DNA from: Heterotrichella gracilis
Taxonomy: Eukaryota > Sar > Xanthophyceae > Tribonematales > Xanthonemataceae
NCBI GenBank assembly: GCA_032358255.1
Contig: JAULBX010000004.1
Location: 62,001 to 126,000, forward strand
Direction: 5' to 3'
Length of the DNA stretch: 64,000 bases
Shown: one piece after another, positions 37,880 to 49,419 of the stretch
Layout: each line of letters opens with the position of its first letter
Numbering within the stretch: the first letter of the stretch is position 1
Translations under genes and position numbers: made by a program
Notes under the pieces: generated by a model
Databases searched by the model: none
Seen by the model: only the letters and a program-made list of their open reading frames with translations
What the model was told of the DNA's origin: nothing

Positions 37880-40800
37880 ATGCTGTTCTTCCGCTCCTGG
37901 AAGGCTGTGCGGCACACCCTACCAGCTCTCCGGGGGCTCTCCCACCTATCTAGCCTCCAAGGCAATGCTACGCCACTTGTTCCACTCCAATGCTGCTCCT
38001 CCTTTTCGTTCCCTTGGAGCTCCAAGGAAATTGGGAAGCATATTCCCCCTCCAGTTGCCCCTTGCGTCCCAGTGACGCACTCATGGCAAGGGGTGGAGTG
38101 GGTGGACGACTATGGGTGGGTCCTGCACCCCATCGCCCATTGACTCCCTGCTACATGTACCACCCAACTGCTCTGACAGTGCTTCAATTGATAGCCAGCT
38201 TGGTTTCCAGATCTTGTATTGGGCGCATGCATTGGGCACACACACAGCCCCTTTGGCCAGTATACTACGCGTTAGCTCATAAACCTCCAAACCCAAGCCT
38301 TTGCAACCCCAAAACCCACAGCCCAACACACTGAGCTGGATTAACCCTTGAAGCTGAAAACGTCCTCTCTGGCTACTGGCAAGAGCCAACTTTAATCCCT
38401 AAACCCCTCGAACTGCTGGCAAGAGCCAAACCCTAAAACCCTATATCCCAAACCCCTCGATATGCTGGCAAGAGCCAACCCTGTCAAATGTCCCCTTCAG
38501 GTGGATGGAACACCCTCCAGGGTGCCCTCCCAGCCCCGCCATGCGCAGCCACCTGGCAGCTGAGTCAGCCTACCTGCGCGCAGTCATGGCACCACACAGC
38601 GCCAGGCGTCACCAGCTGGAGAAGGCCATGCTGGCGATGGTGCCGCAGCAGCAGGTGGGGCTTGGGGACGGGTTTGGGGCGGACGTGGGTGCGCATGGGG
38701 TTTATGTGGGAATGCCTTTCTAGTGCATGGATTCTAAGGGCTGCGCCCTGCACCCTGAATTGCCATCAGTAGGCAAGCAAAAAACATTGCACTGCGCTGC
38801 ATTGCACTGCAAGAGTACGCCTACGCTTTTTGGCAAGGTACATTGCTCAATGGTGCACCTCATTCCAAGTCTTGATGTGTAACACCCCCAAGCAGTGAAC
38901 TATGATGTGACATGATCAACTTGCCTCCCCTTCCCCTCAGGCTGCTTCCTCCCCTGAGCGCCTGGGCCCCTACCTCTACTACACACACTCCACGCCTGAC
39001 CAGCCTCACATGCACTTCATGCGCCACCCGGTGGCGACACCTGGCACTGGCGAACACCCTCAGGTAATGCCAACTGGGACTAGAGAACAAACCAGCACAG
39101 GTGGATATGATGGCGCATATTGCCCTGCTTACCAGACCCTGGTAGCATCGACCATCCATATGCGTTACAACCAGGGTTGAAGTTTGACCAAGCATCCAGC
39201 AAAGAATCTTGTTGGATTCTCAATTGAGTTAGTTCCAAATTCCTGAATCTCATTATCCAGGAATTATTCAATCCTTAAGCTGAACCCTACAACCAAACCC
39301 TATGCAGGGCGTCCAAGGGGAGAGCGTCCTGGACCTCAACGTTCTCCCCCAGCCGGCGGCCCTGGGGCAGCTGAAGGTGTCCCCTGACCACCGCAAGGTG
39401 GTGTACACGTTAGAGGACCAGGAGGGGAGCGAGGCGTACAGCGCGTACGTGCGGGACATTGCCACAGGTAGGTGGAACATTTGGTGGATCCCACCAATGG
39501 AGCACCCAGGTAGCTGTGACTGTGGCCCGAGTCACCGCTTGAACCATTGTAGTCGAGTCAACCATGCAACCAGGCAGGTGGCCCAACAACATGGGAATGT
39601 TGGCTGCCCGGGCATATGCATGCATGGGATACGCCCAAGTACTGCATGGTGTGTTTTGCATCTGCATGTGCTTGCGGATTGCCACGGCATCATACAGCTG
39701 CCTCTATCTGTGCGAGCAACATGCACCAAAGCTCTACCTGTGGCAATATTCCCGCCTCTGTCTCCACAGCATATCTATGATGCCCACATCACCCTCCACC
39801 TGTTTCTTTCTCCTTGTGGCTGCAGGCCGCACCCTCCCCCCCCCTGATGTGGTGGCGGGGGTGGTGAGTGTGGAGTGGGGGCACGACACCGCCACACTGC
39901 TGTACACGACACCTGATGACACAGGCAGGCCCTGCCAGGCAAGCAAACCCTAAACCCTACACCTGATGAAACAAGTGAGGCCAAAGGCAAAAGTCAATCC
40001 TAGCATAGCTGGTCTGAACCGGGCTTTCCAAGTTGGATGGGGAGCTAGCAATGCTCAAAACCTTTGCAAAAAACCCTGATGCCAGCTTACCTCAGCCACT
40101 CTCAATACACATTAACATGCACATCGAAAACCATGCTTATCTTCTACCTTCGCGTATCTGCGTTGGCGTATCCAATTGCGCCCTCATCAGTGCGCTGGCC
40201 CTTGTGCAGGTTATGGTGCACCGCCTAGGCGCCCCGCACCCCCTCCCGCTGGGCCCCCCTGAGCCTGACCGCAGCTGCTTTGTGGATGTGACCAAGACCA
40301 AGGATGGACATCTGCTGCTGCTCAACAGCCACTCCAAGACATCCTCACAGGCAAGTGGAAAACCTGACGTGCCTCTGGTGTCTGCTGGTCTTGGCCATGC
40401 TGCCGGGCAAGTGTGGCAGCTATTGGCACTATGATTAGAAAAATAGTGTTACACGCTGTGAATGGTGTGCACATTGAGAAGCACACAGCGTGGTGCGGGG
40501 GTACTTCCGAAGGTATGTGGAGTTTCATGAACATACTGGCCTTTTGGTGGTGGCCTCCATGGCGATGCGATCATGGCATGAATATGCAACAAAATGAGTG
40601 GGCCTGGGTGGGAAAAGTGTATTTCCGTGGTGCTTATGTAGGAAAACACGGGGAATAGCCTGTAGTAGGCGCACCAGCAAAAGCCGAATAGGCTATTAGC
40701 AAAAAAAGCTGCAAAACAGCAAAAAATATCTCCCACACCGGGAATCGAACCCGGGTCGCGCGGGTGAGAGCCGCGTATCCTAGCCGACTAGACTATATGG

Positions 40801-43800
40801 GACAGCTAAACAGCCTGCCATAGATGTGTGGTTGTTGACATCGGTGGGGTTTTCGGTGTTATATATACGGAAATACGCTCCTCGACCCGGCAAACTTAAA
40901 CCAAGTGGTGATTTACACTTGAAAGTATGCAGTCTTCATTCCTAGTGGTGTTGGATAGCAGCCGCCTAGCGTGGCAAGCGCCATTGCGGCTTGCAGCTGC
41001 AGATAGGTGTTGCAGGCTAGGTACATATTTTAGTCTTTGGGGAGTACCAACTGGGTCCTGGGTGGTACCAGCTAGGTGGGTAGGCTTTTGTCAAGCAGAC
41101 CCTTGCGTATGGTGCCTGGAGCACTGTGGCTAGTCAGACCCTGAGGGATACGCTTTCAATAGCAATACTAGTTGGCATGCCGCCTGGTCTGGCAGGCGTT
41201 ATGGGTACTACCACACAACCCAGTTGCCGCCACAGCACTGCAGTTTGCTAGGAAAGAAGTACCACCAACGCCAGGGTAGCCATTTTCAGTCATCTGATTA
41301 TCTGCCTGGCCTGCAGGTGTCTCTGCTAGACCCTAAAACCCTAGCAGCCTACCTGGACCACCCCAGCCCTGCCACGCTGCACCTGCCACAGCTCTGCCCC
41401 CGCCGCCAAGGGGTGCAATACTTTGTAGAGCACCGCAGGGGGAAACTCTACGTCCTGACAAACGCGCCAGAATGCCTGTCCCCGACAGCCACCCCCACAA
41501 ACCCTACCAGCGGGGGCCAGAACCCTGCGCCGGGGGGCGCCAGCCAAGACCACGCCGGTCGCGAGCTGCAGCTGTGTTGCGCCCCCCTTGACCCGCACAC
41601 AGGGCAGGTCAAGGGTTTGTGGGAAACCCTGGTGCCTGACCGGTCTGGGGTGTGCATCGAGGATGTGGACGTGTTTGAGGGCGCTGTGGTGCTGTATGAG
41701 CGCCACCTGGCGGTGCCTGGGGTGACGATGGTGTGGGAGGATGGGGAGGGGGTGGCCACGCTGCACAAGGTATGTGAAACTGGGACAGGTTGAACAACAT
41801 GCATGCGCTGAGTTTGATTGTGACTATGCAACGGGGAAGATGGATGCAAGTTGGCCAAAAATACATGCCATGGCAGAAACTCACCACGTGGACGATGCAA
41901 AGGCACTGCAGGTTAACTCATTAGTAGCAGGTTGAGCTGGTGTGGCATATGCACACCTCGTTAACTCATTGGCACCATTTAAAACCAATCTGCGCCTACG
42001 TACCACAGGTGGCGCTGCCTGAATGGGTCCTAAGCGTCAGCCCCGGCGCAAACCCTGACTACCACTCCAAAACCCTACGGGTGGTGCTGTCCTCGCCCGT
42101 GGTGTCCGACCAGGAGTGCGATATATGTCTGGAAACAGGGGATGTCACGGTGCTGGGGCAGGAGGAGGTGCCGGGGTACCGGCCTGAGGGGGCGGTGTGC
42201 CGCAGGCTGTGGGTGGCATCACGAGATGGGACGCAGGTGGGTGGGGGGCCGAGGTAGCGGGGCTTGGTAGGCGCTCGCGGTGCGTGCGGCAAGGTGGTGA
42301 TACCCTATCGAGGGTTTTGTGGTCGTGCCCAGGGCTGTTGCTGCCTGCGCCCCCGCTGCAGTGCACATCACCCATCAAACCAATGTTTGCCCATGATTTG
42401 CGTGGAGAATTGCATGAGTGGACCACTACCCACACTGATGCCCACCATGCAGGTTCCATTGACTGTCTTTGGGAGTGCTTCGGTCATGGAGCAAATGGAT
42501 GGCACCGCCCCACTGGTGCTGCATGTGTATGGGGCGTACGGGCACTGCCTGGAGGCCGGGTTCGAGGTGGAGAAAATAGCGATGATGGAGCGGGGGTGGA
42601 TGTTCGCACTGGCACATGTCAGGTAGGTCCAGTGGGGGCTCCATCGCTGCAATGCATTGTTCAGCAAAAGGTCACCACTACCGCCATTTGTGTGGTAGCA
42701 GTCCCGTGCAGCCAGATGCCAGCCAGGTGGCTGTCGGCAGTGTTGGCAGCTGTCGACTTGCTTCCCAGTACTTACCAGTGAACCCTTATGCATACCACTG
42801 AGTCCCCAATGCGTCCCATTGCATCCCCGTGTGGTTCGCCGGGTGCACCTCTGCCACATTGGCACATGAGCAGCCCATTTGGCGCCCAGGGGCGGCGGCG
42901 AGCTGGGCCGTGGGTGGTGGGCGGGTGCGCGGCAGCATGGGCGGCAGCAGGCAGTGGAGGACCTGGAGGCGTGCATGCGGCATCTGGTGGATGCAGGTGG
43001 GTGGGTGATACCGTAGTGGCATGGCATGTACACGGTGTTCGTGCATGTTGGTTGATGTGGCACACTGCAGAGCGATGCCAACAAAGCAAGGTATGCACAG
43101 CCTGTCACCAGCTGCCAGCTGTTGTTGAGTGCCAGCTGCCTTGCTTGCCCAAGGTGATCCCAGGGATCGGAGGTGATCCTCTACAAGAGATCCAAAAGTG
43201 ATGCAAAGAGTGTCAGGATAGGGCTGCTCGGCGCTGCTAATGCAAGCTGACTGTTATATATTGCCAAAACGCACACAACTTGCCCAGCTTCTCTGTTTCA
43301 GGGTACACCTCTCCCGGACGCCTGGCCCTCTCCGCGACCAGCGCTGGGGGACTGGTGCTGGCGCAGGTGCTCAATACATGCGCAGGGAGTGGTGTGGTGG
43401 GTGCTGTGGTTGCACGCATGCCCTTCACCGAAGTGCTGTCCACCATCACACAGCCTGAGGTGCCACTTGCAGAGCACGAGTGGGATGAGTGGGGCCACCC
43501 AGACAACGCAGACCATGTGCAGTATGTGAGTACCTGCCCAGACGCCAGCGTTCAGCAGCCTACCTGGATATGGTTGCTATCAATTTTTTTGATCAATTTT
43601 AATATTATATACGTCCCCAGAACCCAGCATTCCAGCATCCTATCTTAAAATGTGTATTATTCTCATGAGTTAATGTACTAATTTTATTTATTTACAGTGA
43701 TATATTATTTGTCACAAGTCAGTTTCGATCAACCCATTTTCAGCTACTGAATTCATCTCCACACCAACAGCATTCTGGTCACTGACCCCGATCCTTCCCT

Positions 43801-44448
43801 CCCCTGCAGTGGCAGACACACGATCCCTACCTTGCGGTAGCCAGGGCCCCGCCACGCGCCTACCCACCTGCCTTTGTCACATGTGCCTCGGAGGACGTTC
43901 GAGTACCGCCCTGGATGCCTGCCAAGTGGGTGGCTGGTCTGCGTGCCAAGCAGGTGTGTGGTGGTGGAGGTGGTAGGGTTGGTGGGAGGGGCTATCAGGG
44001 CTGAGCTTGTCCCTATGGTCAGTTGGATTGCAAGAAGTGCCACTGGCAGGGGCGTTGCTTTATGGGTGAATGTTTCACTTTCGCCCGTGGCTGCCACGTC
44101 ACAGTGGAATCTTTTTGTACTGGCATACCATTATTCGGGGTTAGACATACGACCATTCCTCATCAGCGGGTGGGAGATGGTGCACGCAGGTGTGGGTGGG
44201 GTTCATAGCAGGGCTGACCTTTGTCCCGGTGCATAGATGAGCAAGCAATTTGGTATTTTGTTGCTTGCATGAATCCGGCATGCCACGGCAAAACCCAATG
44301 CACCATGGCATGTACACAGGCTGGCGGTGGCAAGGTGGTGCTGGTCCACAAGGAGGGCCAGGGGCATTATGGCCAGGAGGTGCAACGCTTCAAGGATGCT
44401 GCAGCAGAGTTTGCCTTCCTGGAGGCGGCACTGCAGGGCAGGCTGTGA
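37880..44448 (+). CDS. Oligopeptidase B / protease II, probably organelle-targeted
   Basis: This encodes a serine peptidase of family S9A cleaving short peptides after basic residues. Thirteen exons close to 793 residues: 37880-38115, 38501-38654, 38941-39063, 39308-39467, 39826-39938, 40210-40350, 41317-41769, 42009-42236, 42453-42622, 42890-42996, 43302-43525, 43810-43953, 44320-44448. An Arg/Ser/Leu-rich leader (MLFFRSWKAVRHTL) looks like a mitochondrial or plastid transit peptide. PPVAPCVPVTHSW then DDYGWMEHP opens the mature enzyme. A beta-propeller region follows. The catalytic domain has LVLHVYGAYGHCLE, AHVRGGGELGRGWWAGARQ, the nucleophile TSAGG (Ser about 642, preceded by ATS rather than the usual GGS), SEDVRV (Asp about 732) and GQGHYGQ (His about 767). 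Two introns (39939-40209 and 40351-41316) use GC donors. Confidence 0.9.
38376..38479. repeat. Tandem repeat with telomere-like units in an oligopeptidase B intron
   Basis: The unit CTGGCAAGAGCCAA occurs three times (about 38376, 38415, 38464). The last two are embedded in a near-perfect 50-base tandem that also contains AAACCCCTCGA and CCCTAAAACCCTA. Confidence 0.8.
40731..40802 (-). tRNA. tRNA-Glu (anticodon CTC)
   Basis: The minus strand folds as a complete 72-base tRNA without intron. The acceptor pairs TCCCATA with TGTGGGA. The D-arm includes TAGTCTAGTCGGCTAGGATA. The anticodon stem CGCGG/CCGCG encloses the loop CTCTCAC, and the T-arm is CCGGGTTCGATTCCCGG. The B-box (GGTTCGATTCC) is perfect and a run of six T follows four bases after the 3' end, as expected for RNA polymerase III termination. 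The gene is nested antisense in a GC-AG intron of the oligopeptidase B gene. Confidence 0.95.
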
Positions 44449-45558
44449 GCCTGGCGGGCCACTGGTGCATGTAGCGGAGCTGGGCTTGAACATGGCGTTC
44501 AGTGAAACTGGAGATGCGTCATTTCTGAGGGCAAGGGACTCCTGGAGTTGACACGTTATTTGCGCACAAATGCAAACAATGTATACTGATATGCATTACC
44601 TGAAGTGGGAGTGAGCTGCTACTGCTGGTGAAGTTCACTTGTAGATAGAAGAATAGCATGGCATGGCACGCCATGGGCAGGAATGATCCCAAAATAAAAT
44701 AGCTTTGATTTTCAGTAAATTAAGCCCTAGCAGTTTTCCTCCCCTGGGGTGACTATTGTATTCCACCTTGGTGTGGCTACAAAATAGCGGCGATTGCAGC
44801 AACAAGTGCCTCTTTGTTACCTGTTGTTGTGCTGCCAAGGCACTGGTTCGTCCAGTGTGAACAACCTTGTGCTGCGTTTCACCTTTTCACCACCGCGGGA
44901 CGACAGTGCATACTGCTGGCGTCCCAAGGAGGGTTCCAACCCACTGCTCGACAGACAATAACCTTGCAGCACACCTTAGCGGCCTTTACTGTAACCACGA
45001 AACTCTGCCAAAAGCATCGGTGTTGCTGGTTGTAAAAAGAATACCATCAGCAAACCCAGCTGGTCACCCTACGACCCTCACCTCCAGCCAATCGTGGGGT
45101 GTATACCAAGCGTTTTATTGCCGAATAGAAAGTGCTGAAGTACAGCAGCTCAAAAGGTAGGTGTAGTTTGCGTAACAGGAGGAGCTATAACAGAGGAGAG
45201 TATGCACCTGCAGAGCTTCAACCCAACTACAGCTGCTAGGGTGAACTTTGACCCCTGTGCTATTGGGCATGTGTGAGGGCCCTCAGTGCCCTGCGCTGTG
45301 TCCAAAACGGGGGGAGCACTGTTTCGGTGCAGCTGTGAACTGTTTCTGTTTGCTATAGCTGCTGCCTTTTCGTCGTTGTCGAGAGCTTTTGTACTTGCTT
45401 CATTTGTATTACCAAAAGGAGTACATATGTAGAGGTTCTTAACACTGATTCTGAAGTGCACCGTGGAACAAGTGACTAGTCATGCCTTTATATTGTATCC
45501 TGTGTTTGTTTGAACATTGTTGTATACCGCAGACGCCGGACTTGCACCCACGGCTGTG
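44449..45558. other. Intergenic between oligopeptidase B and the HAPSTR1-like gene
   Basis: No protein-like frame is recognised. The HAPSTR1-like gene probably has a 5'-untranslated intron ending at the ACCGCAG acceptor just before 45532. Confidence 0.45.
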
Positions 45559-46525
45559 ATGGGGAAGAAGAGAAAGGGGGAGGACTTGGAAAACGAGCGC
45601 ACCTTGTACACCAGCTTTGTTGCAGCTGCCAATTCTATATCTACTCTGTACACTTCTGCACAGCAGCAGAAAAAGGTCTCAAAAGCGGAGGGAGCGCGCC
45701 TTGCCTTGGTGAGCAATTCTCCCTATTGCATGCATATGTAACTGGGTGGACTGCCCACAGTTCCCATGGGACTTATGAAAATAGCTGCAACAGCATGTGT
45801 GCATACACCATTCCCCTAACAAACTGCGGTTTTCTTCACAAACGTTTCACTTCGCAGGAACGGGTTGCAACGTGGGTTGGGCAAGAGTATGGCAACGCAG
45901 CCGCTGTACCTGTTCCTGTGCTGCTGCAGTTTCTGTACAACGAACTAGAGGTAAGGGCGGATGCTCCTGGAGCTTTGTATTTACAAGCTTATATCACAAG
46001 CTTGCACTCTTAAGTGTAGTGATACACCGTCTCAGTGCCGTTTGTTCACAAAATAGCGCAATAACGTCAGTTCTGTTGCTGCAGGGTGTTGAGGGTATGG
46101 ATGCTCAGGGCCACAACCAGCTGCCCTTTTCCTTGCCAGGCATGGTGTTTGGTGGTAAGTCCTTGTCACCATTTCTTCTTGTGCACTTGGCGTCAGGATA
46201 TGTTGTATGCCCTTGCTTTGTAAAGCAAGGTTTTGCAAACCCAGTTATTGACCTGTGTTCAGGGTTGCAAGATCTGTCAGCGCAGCAGGACACCGGTGAC
46301 AGCAACAACCACGGCAAGCGAACTGCGCCTTTTGGCTCCGCTGCACCTAGCCCCGCCAAGCGCCCTGTGCACCACATGCCTTTCCATGCAGCTGGTGAGG
46401 AGGCTGCACGCCATGGGTGGCAGCACAACCTGGCAGCGCCAACCCAGCACATGCAGCACCCACAGCAGCATCCACATCAGCAACTGTACAACAGCAGCGA
46501 CTCTGAAATGATGCACGGCAACTAA
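45559..46525 (+). CDS. HAPSTR1/DUF4588-like protein
   Basis: Four exons close to 191 residues: 45559-45708, 45858-45950, 46085-46154, 46263-46525. The start MGKKRKGEDLENERT is basic. The helical core FVAAANSISTLYTSAQQQ then KAEGARLALERVATWV and VPVLLQFLYNELE matches the pattern F-x-N-A-A-x-S-x-x-x-L-Y ... A-x-x-x-x-x-W of the DUF4588 family. That family includes plant proteins and the animal HUWE1-associated stress-response protein HAPSTR1. The C-terminus is low-complexity, with KR-rich NLS-like patches (PAKRPVHHMPF) and a His/Gln-rich tail (QHMQHPQQHPHQQ). The family assignment is from memory of the motif, so function (proteostasis or stress response) is inferred. Confidence 0.65.
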
Positions 46526-47322
46526 CAGACAGATGTGCAGCAGCTCGCCATGGGCAACAGTTTTTACACCACCGTCACGTCAGCTGTTCTGGTCTTGCTC
46601 TCTTATTTTGCCTGTATTGTATCTTTGAGCGTATTTAGGAGGATAGCATTAGCAAATTTTACCAACCAGCTGATCTCGATAGGTTTTGTCTGTGTTGAAC
46701 TAAGTTGAACTGCTCAGGGCTAGGTCCGTTAGATGCAGACTGCAAACAAAACACCGCAGACAAACATTTTTACGCCTACCATGGGGCAGTGTCTGACAAT
46801 GAACAGCTGAGCGTTGCCCATGCAACTCTATCTTTGTATGTAACAAAAATTGACACCACAACTGACGGGGATAGTGACAGTTTCTGATGGTTCAATGCTG
46901 CGCAATAATCGTGCTTGCAATTCTCCCGGCATACCCAAGGCTCTGGAGGTTGTGCAAAGAATCACTCCAGGCTTGGCTGTGACTGTCCACAGGCCACCGC
47001 AGCCCAATAGGGATGCCATATGGAAGACTGTTCAACATGCCTGGGGTACAGGCAGGCCCAGGGCCTGACGCGTACACAGTCCCCATTGAGGAAGTTCCCC
47101 AATACTTCAACTGGCTCTGGCTCTCGCTGCAGCACTGTAGGGCAGTATGCATTTGCCATCCCCTAGCCAAATTATGGACGTCCCTGAGTTCCTCTACATT
47201 GCTGCCAAACTTCCGGTCGAAGCACACTGTGCTGCGCCACTGCCTCGCCTCGATGCCCCCAGGCCCAACATTCCCAGCATGCGCAAGCAGTGCCTTATTT
47301 TAGTGTCGCTGGCAAGTAATGC
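46526..47322. other. Convergent intergenic region
   Basis: The 3' ends of the HAPSTR1-like gene (plus) and the small membrane protein gene (minus) meet here. A plus-strand ATG frame at 47013-47303 contains a somewhat protein-like stretch (DAYTVPIEEVPQYFNWLW) but no family is recognised and no splice support is visible. Confidence 0.4.
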
Positions 47323-48346
47323 CTAGTTCTCCTTGGGCGGCTGCGGCTTTTCAGCTGCGGCAGGGCCCTTGGGGGGTGCAGCCTTGTCCAGCTGCTTGAT
47401 CTCATCCTTCACGCCCCTGTGGTGAGGCGCACATTGGGGAGGTGGATGCAATGGCGGACAGGCGAGGATCGAGCTGTCACTGAACTGTGGTCGACGACTG
47501 AGGCACACACAAGTGGAAACTATTGCATTCCATGTGCCAAAACTACACTGTGGCAAATAATGGTCCCTAAGTGCCGCATGGGTGCAGATAACGGTGCACT
47601 TATGCGGCCATGCATGGGTGGGGTCCACTGGGCTTGCTCCCGATTTGGCAACCCACTGCACTAATTGTGCAGGCGTTGTATAAGAAACCGCGATCACGGT
47701 ACTAATCACCTGGGTGCACAGATTGCTGCGACAGAATTCCAGTGAGTCCCAACCCTCCCTCTCTGGCTAGACCTAGCAACACACACGCACCTGGGCAACG
47801 CGGCTGCACGAGACATGCATGCAACCACACACCCAGCATCGCTTCAAGCCCACCCATCCCACCCCAACCCCATAGAACGATTTTTTACAATTTTTGTTTA
47901 CGATTATCTTCCTCCCCACCCCGCCTCGCCTCGCCCCGCACACCCCACCCCACCCCACCCACCTTGAGGTCACCTCCTGCTCCTCCAGCCAGGTGCGCAC
48001 AGTGCGCAGGTTGCGGCGCAGCATGGTAGAGGAGGTGCGCAGGTCGCTCTTCATCAGTAAGGCAACGGCACCCAGGCCAACTGGGGGAGGAGGATGGGGT
48101 CTACTTGTATGTGTGTGCAAGGGGTGGATTGCAGGGAGGGCGCAGCAGCGTGGCAGGAGCATGGCAGGGCAGTGGGAACGGCCCCACAGGGTGTCGTGAA
48201 GATGTGCGAGGTGGGTGGGGGTTGCAGTGGGCAAGGCGTGCAGAAGAGGTTATCACTGTATGTGCAATCAGGCGTGTGAAGCCTTGGCCACGAGGAGGGC
48301 TCAAGGGTTGCTTACCGAGCGTGACGATCAAGTTGGTTATTGCCAT
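47323..48346 (-). CDS. Small single-pass membrane protein, 80 residues
   Basis: Three exons close to 80 residues: complement(47323-47416, 47963-48080, 48316-48346). The sequence has an N-terminal membrane helix (MAITNLIVTLGVGLGAVALL), then a basic amphipathic segment (RTSSTMLRRNLRTVRTWLEEQ) and a Lys/Pro-rich C-terminal tail ending PPKEN. It resembles a small conserved plant/algal protein of unknown function with the same plan of hydrophobic N-terminus, RRNxRxxRxWLEE motif and Lys/Pro tail. Location, possibly mitochondrial or ER, is inferred only from its size and charge. All splice phases agree, and the frames are too short to be found without splicing. Confidence 0.65.
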
Positions 48347-49419
48347 ATCAGCTTCTTGTGTGCACAGCAGTTGCGGGTAGTCAGCTTTCAATGGCACTTG
48401 TAGATGAGTTATCGGCTACAGCAGCACCTAACCAGTAGAACAGGGGCAACGTAAGAGGGATCTGTGGCAGTGCCCAATAATACAATAACTGCTGATCACG
48501 GTGTGCAAGCATTAGACACCAGCTGGACGGCATTGCGACAGGATATGTATCTGTCGTCAACTGTTGATAGCGGTGGATCCAAAATACTGTCTTTAGACGG
48601 AGACAAGAGACAAGAGTCACTTTATGTGCTGCAACTGCACACTTATGCATGCATATGAAGATGGAGTGGATGACGACTTGCTTGTTTGCATGTACCTATG
48701 GTTATAATGGAAGCTCTTGCATTCATATTTACACCGGGTCACGGAAAAGCGCTGCCAAGTGGGTGTGAATGCGCGACTCTGCTGCACACATGCATGCATG
48801 CGTCACGGCACCGCCTGCGGCTAGGGCTCAACACCCACCTACTAAGAAACTTACCACAGTGGTCGTGAGGTGGTTCCTGCTGTCTCTGTCTCCGACCAAG
48901 GTTAGCTAGCATCCACACCGCCATGGCATTAGCAACGGCATTGGCATTGGCATTGGCATTGGCACTGGGACTACCCAAGCCTAAGGTATCCAAGCTTAGG
49001 TCAATACTAGCAACTCGCTCATACTCAGTATTTGGTTTTCAGGGTGGTCCTGTAGGACTATTGCTGTGCGACGACTGGCAGAAGTGTGGTCGCGTCAGAG
49101 CGAGCAGTCGAGAGCACTCTGGTCCCGTCCGCACCTTTATTGGCGAAGCACGATTGCGTCGAGTAGTGTCGTGCACAACTATACTCTCTCCTTTGTTTCA
49201 AACCGCACTGCAAGGCTTCAAGGGTTGCCAAGCACATGGTGTGCACCCAACAGAAAGAAGCTCCGGGACACCTGTGGATGCATGCATTAGGCATTGCCAA
49301 TTGTTACACAACCCACCTGACCGCAAAGCTTGCTGTGGATATGCAGTAGAAAAGAAAACTTAAGCAAAAGTATCACAACCTCTTACAACCCTTGCAACCA
49401 GGTGTGTGCGCTGCCCCGC
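48347..49419. promoter_or_regulatory. Divergent 5' region with a GGCATT microsatellite
   Basis: This lies between the small membrane protein gene and the RpiB-cupin gene. It includes a short (GCATTG)n hexanucleotide run at about 48934-48967 and a TGCATGCATGC palindrome at about 48790. No gene is recognised; a non-coding 5' exon of the RpiB gene is possible because a CAACCAG acceptor-like site precedes its ATG. Confidence 0.45.

Noticed and set aside
47013-47303. Plus-strand frame with DAYTVPIEEVPQYFNWLW
   Set aside because: Partly protein-like but it lies in the convergent 3' region, has no family match and no supporting splice sites.
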